Positions 9,777 through 18,065 of a stretch of 64,000 bases of DNA are shown one piece after another. This stretch comes from Emticicia oligotrophica DSM 17448 (GTDB taxonomy: Bacteria > Bacteroidota > Bacteroidia > Cytophagales > Spirosomataceae). Each line of letters opens with the position of its first letter. The first letter of the stretch is position 1. A program made the translations under genes and the position numbers. The notes beneath the pieces were generated by a model. The model did no database searches. It was not told the origin of the DNA and worked only from the letters and a program-made list of their open reading frames with translations. The stretch is taken from positions 310,001 through 374,000 of the forward strand of contig NC_018748.1 of the NCBI RefSeq assembly GCF_000263195.1. Direction: 5' to 3'.

Positions 9777-10286
9777 ATGATTAGCAAAGCAAACATAAGC
9801 GACATCCCTGCTTTAAATTTATTAGTTAATTCGGCATATCGTGGAGAATCCTCTAAGAAAGGTTGGACAACCGAAGAACATTTATTAGATGGGATTAGAA
9901 CCGATGAAGAGTCTTTAGAAGAACTACTTACAAACCCCAATGCCACCATTCTAAAATATTCGGAAAATGACAAAATTCTCGGTTGTGTTTACCTTGAAAA
10001 ACAAGCAGATAAACTTTACTTAGGAATGTTAACAGTTTCGCCCGAATTACAAGGAGCAGGAATTGGGAAAAAATTAATCAAAGCTGCTGAACAATTAGCT
10101 AGAGAAGAAGATTTAGAAAAAGTATCTATGACTGTCATTTCAGTAAGAAAAGAACTCATAGAATTTTACGAACGCCGAGGATACCAATCAACTGGAGAAC
10201 GAAAACCATTTCCAATGGATAACCCAAAGTTCGGATTACCCAAACAAGTTTTAGAATTCATTGTGATGGAGAAAAAAATCGCCTAA
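9777..10286 (+). CDS. GNAT-family N-acetyltransferase
   Basis: 169 residues with a full GNAT fold pattern. The acetyl-CoA pyrophosphate loop is QGAGIGKKL (92-100) after LGMLTVSP, and a C-terminal YERRGYQSTGE strand follows. Family members acetylate amines of small molecules or proteins using acetyl-CoA; the substrate is not predictable here. It is alone between the carboxylase terminator and the GT5-like gene. Confidence 0.88.
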   Translation: MISKANISDIPALNLLVNSAYRGESSKKGWTTEEHLLDGIRTDEESLEELLTNPNATILKYSENDKILGCVYLEKQADKLYLGMLTVSPELQGAGIGKKLIKAAEQLAREEDLEKVSMTVISVRKELIEFYERRGYQSTGERKPFPMDNPKFGLPKQVLEFIVMEKKIA

Positions 10287-10436
10287 TCAAAAGAGGTTAT
10301 TGATTCGGTTTTGAAGATTTTCAACAAATTTTATGTCTAAACTCTAATTTTCTTAGTTATAACTTTATGTAAAAACATCAACTTTTCCGAACAAAACCTC
10401 ATTTTTTCAGTCTTAAACACTGATTTTCAAAGATTA

Positions 10437-10470
10437 TTGTTCCAATAATTAGTTTTTTTTCGTATCTTTG
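10437..10470 (+). promoter_or_regulatory. Candidate Bacteroidota promoter for the GT5-like/DUF4270 pair
   Basis: TTG at 10437-10439 and TATCTTTG (TAnnTTTG consensus) at 10463-10470, 23 bases apart. The start codon at 10517 is 46 bases downstream. Confidence 0.5.
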
Positions 10471-10516
10471 CATACTTTTTTTTGGAAGACACCTCCCACT
10501 AATAATATATTGAGAT

Positions 10517-11329
10517 ATGCGTAAACTTCGTATTCTATACGTCGCAAGTGAGATAAATCCCTTCCTGCAAGTTTCAGAAGTAGCTGAATTTCTTCGTAAA
10601 CTGCCGCAAGCCATGCAAGAGAAAGGCATGGAAATCAGAATTCTAATCCCACGCTTTGGGTCTATCAACGAGCGTAAAAACCGCCTCCATGAAGTGGTGC
10701 GTCTATCAGGTATTAATATTACCGTTGGAGATGATGAAAAACCCCTGATTATTAAAGTAGCTTCGATACCAACTGCAAAATTGCAAGTTTATTTTTTAGA
10801 CAACGAAGACTATTTTAACAGAAAATACGTTTTCTTAGATAAGGAAGGAAGTTTTTACGATGATAATGACGAAAGAACAATTTTCTTCTGCAAGGGCGTA
10901 TTAGAAACTGTAAAAAAACTTGGTTGGGCTCCTGACATCGTTCATTGTACAGATTGGATGACATCGTTGATTCCTTTGTATTTGAAAACGACTTACAAAA
11001 ACGACCCTGTCTTTAAAGATACTAAATCAGTATTTACAGTTTATAACAATAGCTTCGACCATAAATTCGATGAAGACATTATTGAAAAAGCCAAATCAAT
11101 GGATGTTTCGGATGAAAATTTATCAAACCTACGTTCAGCCGATTTTGAAGGTTTTATAAAAATAGGTTGCCAGTACGCCGATGCTATTGTAAGAGCCAAC
11201 GAGGAATCGAATGAAAAATTAAGTAAACTTTTGAATGAAATTGCAGCAAACACTATCGAAGCAAGCATTGAAGATGACAACGTTACGGAAACGTATTTTA
11301 ACCTTTACACAGAACTTGTTCCTGAATAA
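10517..11329 (+). CDS. Glycogen/starch synthase N-domain protein, probably non-catalytic
   Basis: 270 residues matching only the N-terminal half of GT5 glycogen synthases: opening LRILYVASEINPF, then IRILIPRFGSIN, a DNEDYFNRK stretch and PDIVHCTDWMTSLIPLYLK. The C-terminal nucleotide-binding domain is absent, and the conserved ADP-glucose motif KxGGL after SExxPF is replaced by QVSEV (residues 18-22). I therefore expect no ordinary glycogen synthase activity. It is followed 37 bases later by a DUF4270 lipoprotein gene, then, beyond aceA/aceB, by glmS; a GT5-DUF4270-glmS order recurs in Bacteroidota as I remember it. An envelope role is inference. Confidence 0.8.
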   Translation: MRKLRILYVASEINPFLQVSEVAEFLRKLPQAMQEKGMEIRILIPRFGSINERKNRLHEVVRLSGINITVGDDEKPLIIKVASIPTAKLQVYFLDNEDYFNRKYVFLDKEGSFYDDNDERTIFFCKGVLETVKKLGWAPDIVHCTDWMTSLIPLYLKTTYKNDPVFKDTKSVFTVYNNSFDHKFDEDIIEKAKSMDVSDENLSNLRSADFEGFIKIGCQYADAIVRANEESNEKLSKLLNEIAANTIEASIEDDNVTETYFNLYTELVPE

Positions 11330-11338
11330 TATTGGTAT

Positions 11339-11359
11339 AGATGTAAAGTTTTTACATCT
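11339..11359 (+). other. Intercistronic hairpin before DUF4270 start
   Basis: Perfect 9-base arms AGATGTAAA / TTTACATCT with a 3-base loop, ending 7 bases before the ATG at 11367. It lacks a following T-tract, so it looks more like a translational or processing element than a terminator. Confidence 0.5.
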
Positions 11360-11366
11360 CAAAACA

Positions 11367-12698
11367 ATGCGGAATTTAGCAATAATGCTATTTTCCGCAT
11401 TATTTTTCTCGTGCGAAGACCCAACCGCAATTCTTATCAATACATCAAACACTGGTGGTCAGGTAGCAACTATTTTTACAGATACTGTAAAAGTAGCCTC
11501 ATCGTCATTATTGCTTGATTCAACATTTACATCCGGACAAGCTGGTGGGGTAGTTGGACGCTATAAAGACCCTCTTTTAGGAGAAGTAAGTGCGAAAACA
11601 TTTACCGAAATCTCCCTCCCATTATTGAATACAGATGTATTTACAACACTTAAGTTTCCTGCGGCAGACTCAGGTATCACTGTTTATGACTCTGTTTACG
11701 TATTTTTTGCTCATAATGGCTTTGCTTACGGCGATAGTACCAAAGATTATAATCTTACGCTTCACCGTCTCACTCAGAGCTTTGATAAAACAAGATATAC
11801 TAATGAAGATGTAATGACTTACGACCCAACCCCAATGGCAAGTAAGACATTTACTTATAAAGAATTAAAGCGTGCTAATTCAACCGTACAGGATAGTTTA
11901 ATTTCGATGAAATTACCGAAATCACTTGGTGAAGAAATTTATAAATTATTCTATACAGAATCAGGTTCAACAATCGAAAAATTTACTGCTGCTGTCAAAG
12001 GAATTGCTTTAGTTTCAAACCAAACAGCTCAGAATGTTTATGGTATTTCTTTAGCCGGAAGTTATATTCAGCTTTACTACCATACTACTACATCGACTGA
12101 TAGAAAGAGTATTCCACTTACATTTTACTCAAAGCGTTTTAGTCAAATACAAGGTAATAGAGCGGGTACAGTTCTACAAAACTTGAAAAAATTACAACCA
12201 ATTTCGTCAAGCCTAACCAGCAATCGTGCATATTTACAATCAGGTATCGGAATATCACCAAAGATTAATTTCCCTTCATTATCAGCATTTGCAACAAGTG
12301 GTAGTTTGATTGTCAATAAAGCTGAATTAGTAATTGAGGCTGATTTAGACCAAATCACTGGTAATTATCCCGTTCCAGCTCAAGTATCATTAGTGCATTT
12401 AGACAATGAAAATAGATTGAGAAAAACATCAACAGGTTTAATTGATTTTGTGGGTCTAGATGGTCTAACTGGCACTCAATATACGGCATCTTACAATAAA
12501 ACCACCAATAGTTATAGCTTTAATTTCACTTCTTTACTTCAAGACTTGATTAATAAAAAGCAAACAAACAACGGATTAGCAATCGTTCCTAGTTTATTGA
12601 ATACAACAACCTCTACCATCTCGGTTTATAATAGTAATGTATCTAGATTAGTAGTTAAAAATATAAAGCTGAATGTTTATTACTCAACGAAAAAATAA
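11367..12698 (+). CDS. DUF4270 domain-containing lipoprotein
   Basis: 443 residues from the ATG at 11367; a longer frame back to 11235 would overlap the preceding gene and is unlikely. The N-terminus is a lipoprotein signal with the lipid-accepting C16 (ALFFSC). The body is Ser/Thr-rich and beta-rich, with the DUF4270 pattern: DTVKVASSS near the start, GRYKDPLLGEVSAKTFTEI, YDSVYVFF, and a C-terminal LVVKNIKLNVYYS. The family is confined to Bacteroidota and has no assigned activity. Coupled with the GT5-like gene upstream; hairpin terminator downstream. Confidence 0.85.
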   Translation: MRNLAIMLFSALFFSCEDPTAILINTSNTGGQVATIFTDTVKVASSSLLLDSTFTSGQAGGVVGRYKDPLLGEVSAKTFTEISLPLLNTDVFTTLKFPAADSGITVYDSVYVFFAHNGFAYGDSTKDYNLTLHRLTQSFDKTRYTNEDVMTYDPTPMASKTFTYKELKRANSTVQDSLISMKLPKSLGEEIYKLFYTESGSTIEKFTAAVKGIALVSNQTAQNVYGISLAGSYIQLYYHTTTSTDRKSIPLTFYSKRFSQIQGNRAGTVLQNLKKLQPISSSLTSNRAYLQSGIGISPKINFPSLSAFATSGSLIVNKAELVIEADLDQITGNYPVPAQVSLVHLDNENRLRKTSTGLIDFVGLDGLTGTQYTASYNKTTNSYSFNFTSLLQDLINKKQTNNGLAIVPSLLNTTTSTISVYNSNVSRLVVKNIKLNVYYSTKK

Positions 12699-12715
12699 GT
12701 TGGTTTTGAACAAAA

Positions 12716-12750
12716 AAAAGCCCAGTTTGAAAGTCTCAAACTGGGCTTTT
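12716..12750. terminator. Bidirectional terminator, DUF4270 / aceA
   Basis: Perfect 15-base arms AAAAGCCCAGTTTGA / TCAAACTGGGCTTTT with a 5-base loop between two convergent genes. Confidence 0.9.
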
Positions 12751-12752
12751 GC

Positions 12753-14036
12753 TTAATGAAACTGCTCAGTTTCCGTAGAATTAGCCATAGCAGTTGTTGA
12801 AGCGGCACCCGCAGTAACGACATTCTGAACGGCATCAAAATATCCAGTACCAACAAAAGCTTGATGTTTGATAGCCTTAAAACCTTTATTTTGAAGAGCA
12901 AATTCACGTTGCTGTAATTCAGAGAAACCAGCCATGCCTCGTTCAACATAAGCACTCGATAACTCAAACATGGCAGTATTTAGGGCATGAAAACCAGCTA
13001 AAGTTATAAATTGGAACTTATAACCCATCTCAGCCAATTCTTCACGAAAGGTGAGCATTTGATTTTCGTTCATGTATTTTGCCCAATTAAATGAAGGTGA
13101 ACAATTATAAGCCAACATTTTTTCAGGATATTTTTCTCGAATTCCTTGAGCAAATTCTCTAGCTAAACCTAAGTCTGGATTTCCAGTTTCCATCCAAATT
13201 AAATCAGCATAGGGAGCATAACTTAAACCACGATTGATACCTTGCTCTAATCCATTTTTCACATAAAAGAATCCTTCGGGTGTACGTTCAGTAGATTTAA
13301 TGAATTTATGGTCACGTTCATCAATATCAGAGGTAATCAAATTAGCAGCCTCTGCATCAGTCCTTGCAATTACTAAAGTTTGAGTGCCCATCACATCAGC
13401 GGCCAAACGAGCGGCAATAAGTTTGTTAATGGCTTCTTGGGTAGGCACCAAAACCTTTCCACCCAAATGACCACATTTCTTGGCTGAAGAAAGTTGGTCT
13501 TCAAAGTGAACACCAGAAGCACCTGCTTCAATCATCATTTTCATCAATTCAAATGCATTCAAATTTCCTCCAAAACCAGCTTCTGCATCTGCAATAATTG
13601 GCACTAACCAATGTGTATCTCCTTCACCATTAACCGATTGAATCTGATCAGCACGTAATAATGCATTATTAATTCTACGAACCACACTTGGAACTGAATC
13701 GGCTGGATAAAGGCTTTGGTCAGGATACATCTGTCCAGCTAAATTGGCATCTGCTGCTACTTGCCAACCAGATAGGTAAATAGCTTTCATTCCTGCTTGA
13801 ACCTCTTGAATGGCCTGATTTCCTGTTAAAGCTCCTAAACCAGCTACCCAATTATCTTGATTAAGCATTTTCCAGAGGCGTTCAGCACCCAACTTCGCAA
13901 TGGTGTGCTCAATTTGAAAAGAGCCAGTAAGTTTTACTACTTCATCAGCAGTATATGGTCGTTCGATACCTTTCCAGCGTGGATTAGTTGTCCAATCAGA
14001 AATTAACTCATTGATTCGTTGTTGTCTCGTTGTCAT
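12753..14036 (-). CDS. aceA: Isocitrate lyase
   Basis: 427 residues, prokaryotic short-form isocitrate lyase. The catalytic loop KKCGH lies at 186-190 (nucleophile C188), metal-binding acids in [11 protein letters not shown] (147-157) and HFEDQ, and the substrate-binding NCSPSFNW near 310. It cleaves isocitrate to glyoxylate and succinate, the first step of the glyoxylate shunt. It lies 54 bases downstream of malate synthase on the same strand, so both shunt enzymes form an operon. The 5' leader carries the same TTCATCAACAAT element, at the same 15-base distance from ATG, as aceB. Confidence 0.97.
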   Translation of the reverse strand: MTTRQQRINELISDWTTNPRWKGIERPYTADEVVKLTGSFQIEHTIAKLGAERLWKMLNQDNWVAGLGALTGNQAIQEVQAGMKAIYLSGWQVAADANLAGQMYPDQSLYPADSVPSVVRRINNALLRADQIQSVNGEGDTHWLVPIIADAEAGFGGNLNAFELMKMMIEAGASGVHFEDQLSSAKKCGHLGGKVLVPTQEAINKLIAARLAADVMGTQTLVIARTDAEAANLITSDIDERDHKFIKSTERTPEGFFYVKNGLEQGINRGLSYAPYADLIWMETGNPDLGLAREFAQGIREKYPEKMLAYNCSPSFNWAKYMNENQMLTFREELAEMGYKFQFITLAGFHALNTAMFELSSAYVERGMAGFSELQQREFALQNKGFKAIKHQAFVGTGYFDAVQNVVTAGAASTTAMANSTETEQFH

Positions 14037-14051
14037 TTTTGTAATTAGTTT

Positions 14052-14063
14052 ATTGTTGATGAA
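14052..14063 (-). promoter_or_regulatory. Shared leader element upstream of aceA
   Basis: On the minus strand this reads TTCATCAACAAT, 15 bases before the aceA ATG. The same 12-mer at the same spacing precedes aceB (15708-15719), with further similarity towards the start codon. Confidence 0.55.
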
Positions 14064-14090
14064 ATGTTGTTTGTATTTTATTCGGAAAAC

Positions 14091-15692
14091 TTATTCAAGT
14101 TCTTTATATGCACCTAAAGTCAGAAATTCGCTGAATTGGCGTTTCATAACTAATGTATTGAATAACTCTGCTGCTTTTTTATATTTCCCCTCTGGAATTT
14201 GACCATTTTCTGCCAATTTTTTAATCTTTTCCACTTCTTCAACCAGTAGTTGATGGTAATAATTAGGTTCAATAATATCTCCTTCTTGAGTCTTCACCCG
14301 ATGTTTCAGCCATTGCCAAATTTGTGCTCTTGAGATTTCGGCAGTTGCAGCATCTTCCATTAAATTATGTATGGCAGCAGCACCAATGCCTCGTAACCAA
14401 GAATCTATGTAAAGAATTCCTACATTGATATTCGTTCGAAGACCGTTTTCTGTTATTGTGGCATTATCAATTCTTACATCCAATAAATCGTCTGCAGTTA
14501 CCCTTACATCCTCCCTCAAAATTTCTTTTTGGTGAGACTTTTCCCCTAATTTCTTATTGAATGCTTCCATAGCCACTGGCACCAAATCTGGGTGAGCTAC
14601 CCAAGTTCCATCAAATCCATTATTTACTTCGAGTTCTTTATCGGCAGTTACTCTCTCAAAAGCCAAAGTATTAACTTTTTCATCTCTCCGATTCGGAATA
14701 AATGCAGCCATTCCTCCAATAGCATGTGCCCCTCTTCGATGACAAGTTTTAACCAATAATTGAGTATAGGCACGCATAAAAGGTACTCGCATCGTTACAT
14801 CTGCACGATCAGGCAAGATAAATTCTGCATGATTTCTAAATTTTTTGATTACACTAAAGATATAATCCCATCGACCAGCGTTTAGACCAGCTAAATGACG
14901 GCGAAGCTCGTAGATTATCTCATCCATCTCAAAAGCAGCCAAAATCGTTTCTATCAAAACCGTAACCTTGATTGTTCCAATTGGAATACCCAAAGTTTCT
15001 TGGGCTGCTACGAAAATATCATCCCATAAACGTGCTTCTAAATGACTTTCAAGTTTAGGTAAGTAAAAATATGGACCACTGCCATTTTCAATAAGCTGTT
15101 TTGCATTATGAAAAAAATACAAGCCAAAGTCAAAAATTGACGCTGAAATTGGTTCTCCCTCAACTTCTAAATGCTTTTCTAACAAATGCCATCCTCTTGG
15201 TCTTACTTTCAACACAGCCGTTTTTTCATTCAAAGAATAAGTTCTACCATTTTCTGCTATAAAATCTATCTCACGACGAATGGCTGCTCGTAAATTCAAC
15301 TGGCCTTCTATACAATTATCCCAAGTAGGAGAATTAGCATCCTCGAAATCAGCCATGAAAACTTTTGCTCCTGAATTGAGAGCATTGATTATCATTCGTC
15401 GGTCAACGGGGCCAGTAATCTCAACTCGTCGATTTTGCAAATCTTGTGGAATAGGATTTATTTGCCACTCCGATTCTCTTATCTGTTTAGTAGACTCTAA
15501 AAAGTTAGGCATTTCACCAGCATCGATTCTATGCTGACGCTCTTGGCGTTGTGTCAATAAATCTTCTCTTCTCCAATTGAACCTTTTGTGTAGCCCAATA
15601 ATAAAATCAATGGCTTCAGGAGTTAAGATTGTCTCATAGGCTGGTTTTACTTCGCCTAAGATATCTACTGAGGTGTCGGTATTTGTTCGCAT
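14091..15692 (-). CDS. aceB: Malate synthase A
   Basis: 533 residues, the usual length of the A isoform. Seen: [15 protein letters not shown] and [12 protein letters not shown] in the TIM-barrel N-terminal half, [16 protein letters not shown], and the C-terminal cap with [33 protein letters not shown]. It condenses glyoxylate with acetyl-CoA to malate, completing the glyoxylate shunt with aceA downstream. First gene of the aceB-aceA operon; the 490-base upstream gap contains a palindrome and direct repeats that may be its control region. Confidence 0.97.
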   Translation of the reverse strand: MRTNTDTSVDILGEVKPAYETILTPEAIDFIIGLHKRFNWRREDLLTQRQERQHRIDAGEMPNFLESTKQIRESEWQINPIPQDLQNRRVEITGPVDRRMIINALNSGAKVFMADFEDANSPTWDNCIEGQLNLRAAIRREIDFIAENGRTYSLNEKTAVLKVRPRGWHLLEKHLEVEGEPISASIFDFGLYFFHNAKQLIENGSGPYFYLPKLESHLEARLWDDIFVAAQETLGIPIGTIKVTVLIETILAAFEMDEIIYELRRHLAGLNAGRWDYIFSVIKKFRNHAEFILPDRADVTMRVPFMRAYTQLLVKTCHRRGAHAIGGMAAFIPNRRDEKVNTLAFERVTADKELEVNNGFDGTWVAHPDLVPVAMEAFNKKLGEKSHQKEILREDVRVTADDLLDVRIDNATITENGLRTNINVGILYIDSWLRGIGAAAIHNLMEDAATAEISRAQIWQWLKHRVKTQEGDIIEPNYYHQLLVEEVEKIKKLAENGQIPEGKYKKAAELFNTLVMKRQFSEFLTLGAYKELE

Positions 15693-15707
15693 TTTAAAAT
15701 TTGGTTA

Positions 15708-15719
15708 ATTGTTGATGAA
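15708..15719 (-). promoter_or_regulatory. Shared leader element upstream of aceB
   Basis: Minus-strand TTCATCAACAAT, 15 bases before the aceB ATG, matching the aceA leader. The following 15 bases to the ATG agree at 10 positions between the two genes. Confidence 0.55.
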
Positions 15720-15762
15720 GTGTATGATGATTCAAAGCTATAAAAGGAAATTCAAACTAACA

Positions 15763-15796
15763 AGCGAATATTCGCTATATATACAATATTCGCTAT
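15763..15796. promoter_or_regulatory. Candidate operator: palindrome plus direct repeat
   Basis: AGCGAATATTCGCT (15763-15776) is a perfect 14-base palindrome. AATATTCGCTAT occurs at 15767-15778 and again at 15785-15796, 18 bases apart, so a full and a half site lie on about the same helix face spacing class. It is 70-105 bases upstream of aceB. The binding protein is unknown. Confidence 0.45.
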
Positions 15797-16182
15797 TAAT
15801 TCTTTATATAAGAATATATTTTCTTGATATTATTTTATTTATATATATTATTTTAGCATTTATAGATAAAAAAAGAAAAAATATCTTTGATTCAATGGCT
15901 TATTAATTAAAATTTTATAAGAATTGACTCTTTACAGCTAAATATTTTTCCATTAAAAATCAAAAGAAAAGAATGTCAAACAGGCATTATTTGGATATAT
16001 AAATTTTTATATACATTTGAATCAAAGTCAAGAAATACAGTATTTATTGGATATTTCACAGATAAAGTATTGTTTTTTCTATAGTAAAGGTTTATCAACA
16101 AAATTGATAGGTTAAGAGAAGCAATTCATTGAAGTATAAAGTTTTTTCTAACCTAGAAATCTATTCTAAATCACCAAAAAAT

Positions 16183-18021
16183 ATGTGTGGAATTGTAGCT
16201 TATGTGGGGCACAGAGAGGCTGCTCCTTTAATTATTAAAGGATTGAAACGTTTGGAATACCGTGGCTATGATAGCTCGGGCATTGCATTATTGAATAGTA
16301 ATGGATTAAAAGTATATAAGAAAAAGGGGAAAGTAAAAGACCTTGAAAACGAGCTAAGAGATAAAGAACTTTCTGCTACCATCGGCATTGGCCATACTCG
16401 TTGGGCAACACATGGTGAGCCAAACGATGTTAACGCTCACCCTCATTATTCAAATAGTGGAAGATTTGCCATCATTCACAATGGAATTATTGAAAACTAT
16501 GCTTCAATTAAGCAAAGTCTTTTAAACAAAGGTTATACTTTTCAAAGCCAAACAGATACAGAAGTATTGGTAAACTTTGTAGAAGATATTCAAAAAAACA
16601 AGAAGTGTTCGCTAGAAGAAGCCGTAAGAATTGCCCTTCATGAAGTAGTGGGTGCGTATGCCATTGTAATTATGGATGCTGAAAATCCAACCCAACTCAT
16701 TGCTGCACGCAAGGGAAGTCCTTTAGTGATTGGTATAGGAGATGACGAATTTTTCTTTGCTTCTGATGCTACACCAATTATAGAATATACAAAAGATGTA
16801 GTTTATTTAGATGATTACGAAATTGCGGTTGTAAAAGATAATGAACTCACAGTCAAGAATTTATCGAACGAAGAAATTGACCCCTACATTCAAACAGTTG
16901 AATTAGAGTTAGAAGCTATTGAAAAAGGTGGTTATGAACATTTCATGCTAAAAGAAATCTTCGAGCAACCACGTTCGATTGCCGATTCGATGCGTGGGCG
17001 TATCAATACTGAAGATGCCACATTGGTTTTGGGAGGTTTGGGAAGTTATTTAGATAAAATTGCCAAAACTAAACGAATTGTAATTGTTGCTTGTGGTACT
17101 TCTTGGCATGCTGGATTAGTGGGTGAATATTTATTTGAAGAATTGGCACGTATCAATGTTGAAGTGGAATATGCCTCTGAATTTAGATACCGAAATCCAA
17201 TCATCAAAGAGGGAGATATTGTGATTGCTATTTCGCAATCTGGAGAAACTGCCGATACAATGGCCGCTTTGGAACTGGCCAAATCGAAAGGGGCTATTAT
17301 TTTGGGCGTTTGTAATGTAGTTGGTTCGTCCATTGCTCGTATTACTCATGCGGGAGTTTACACTCACGCAGGGCCTGAAATCGGGGTAGCCAGTACAAAA
17401 GCATTTACAGCACAAGTAACGGTGCTTTCTTTGATAGCTATTGCGGTGGCTCAAAAGAAAGGCACTATCAGCAATGAGCTTTATCGTGAATTAATATTTG
17501 GATTAGACGCAATACCGAGTAAAGTTGAGAAAATTTTAAAAAATGCAGAAAAAGTAAAAGATATTTCAAAACTATTCACATTTGCATCAAATTTCATCTT
17601 CTTGGGTCGTGGGTTAAATTTCCCAGTTGCATTAGAAGGAGCCTTGAAATTAAAAGAGATTTCATACATTCATGCCGAAGGATATCCAGCCGCAGAAATG
17701 AAACACGGCCCAATTGCATTGATTGATGAAGATATGCCAGTGGTATTTATTGCTACCAAGGATAGTTCATATGAGAAAATTGTTTCGAATATTCAAGAAG
17801 TAAAAGCTCGTAAAGGTAGAGTAATTGCAATTGTTACAGAAGGAGATAATTTGATTCCTAACATGGTGGACTTCACGATTGAAGTACCAAGAACCAACGA
17901 ACTTTTATCGCCAATATTGACTTCTATTCCATTGCAATTAATATCTTATTATATCGCCGTACTTCGTGGAAGAAACGTTGACCAACCACGTAACCTTGCA
18001 AAATCGGTTACTGTGGAGTAA
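16183..18021 (+). CDS. glmS: Glutamine--fructose-6-phosphate aminotransferase (isomerizing)
   Basis: 612 residues from the ATG at 16183. This start puts the catalytic cysteine directly after Met (MCGIVAYVG), as needed for the N-terminal nucleophile; a TTG at 16129 would bury it. The glutaminase domain (1-220) has GHTRWATHGEP; two SIS domains follow (SGETADTM, the GVASTKAFTAQ loop, ALKLKEISYIHAEG), and it ends in the canonical LAKSVTVE. It makes glucosamine-6-phosphate, the first committed step of UDP-GlcNAc, peptidoglycan and LPS synthesis. Terminator follows. Confidence 0.97.
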   Translation: MCGIVAYVGHREAAPLIIKGLKRLEYRGYDSSGIALLNSNGLKVYKKKGKVKDLENELRDKELSATIGIGHTRWATHGEPNDVNAHPHYSNSGRFAIIHNGIIENYASIKQSLLNKGYTFQSQTDTEVLVNFVEDIQKNKKCSLEEAVRIALHEVVGAYAIVIMDAENPTQLIAARKGSPLVIGIGDDEFFFASDATPIIEYTKDVVYLDDYEIAVVKDNELTVKNLSNEEIDPYIQTVELELEAIEKGGYEHFMLKEIFEQPRSIADSMRGRINTEDATLVLGGLGSYLDKIAKTKRIVIVACGTSWHAGLVGEYLFEELARINVEVEYASEFRYRNPIIKEGDIVIAISQSGETADTMAALELAKSKGAIILGVCNVVGSSIARITHAGVYTHAGPEIGVASTKAFTAQVTVLSLIAIAVAQKKGTISNELYRELIFGLDAIPSKVEKILKNAEKVKDISKLFTFASNFIFLGRGLNFPVALEGALKLKEISYIHAEGYPAAEMKHGPIALIDEDMPVVFIATKDSSYEKIVSNIQEVKARKGRVIAIVTEGDNLIPNMVDFTIEVPRTNELLSPILTSIPLQLISYYIAVLRGRNVDQPRNLAKSVTVE

Positions 18022-18030
18022 ACTTTTAAA

Positions 18031-18065
18031 CTTGGCAGGATTACAAAACCCTGCCAAGGTTTTTA
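18031..18065 (+). terminator. glmS terminator overlapping the fdhF-like gene end
   Basis: Arms CTTGGCAGG (18031-18039) and CCTGCCAAG (18050-18058), then GTTTTT. The second arm lies inside the last codons of the convergent fdhF-like gene (stop at 18041-18043). Confidence 0.8.

Larger units (their letters stand above)
15693..16182. other. 490-base AT-rich divergent gap, aceB / glmS
   Basis: Contains the aceB leader element (15708-15719), a 14-base palindrome (15763-15776) and overlapping direct repeats (15767-15796). The rest, about 15800-16120, is very AT-rich with no convincing gene; a 65-codon frame at 15709-15906 is low-complexity. Both promoters must lie here. Confidence 0.7.

Noticed and set aside
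11235-11366. Longer N-terminus for the DUF4270 protein.
   Set aside because: It would overlap the GT5-like gene by about 95 bases and hide the lipoprotein signal that begins at 11367.
15709-15906. A 65-codon frame in the aceB/glmS gap.
   Set aside because: Low-complexity, Ile/Tyr/Phe-rich translation of AT-rich DNA; it also covers the aceB leader and operator candidates.
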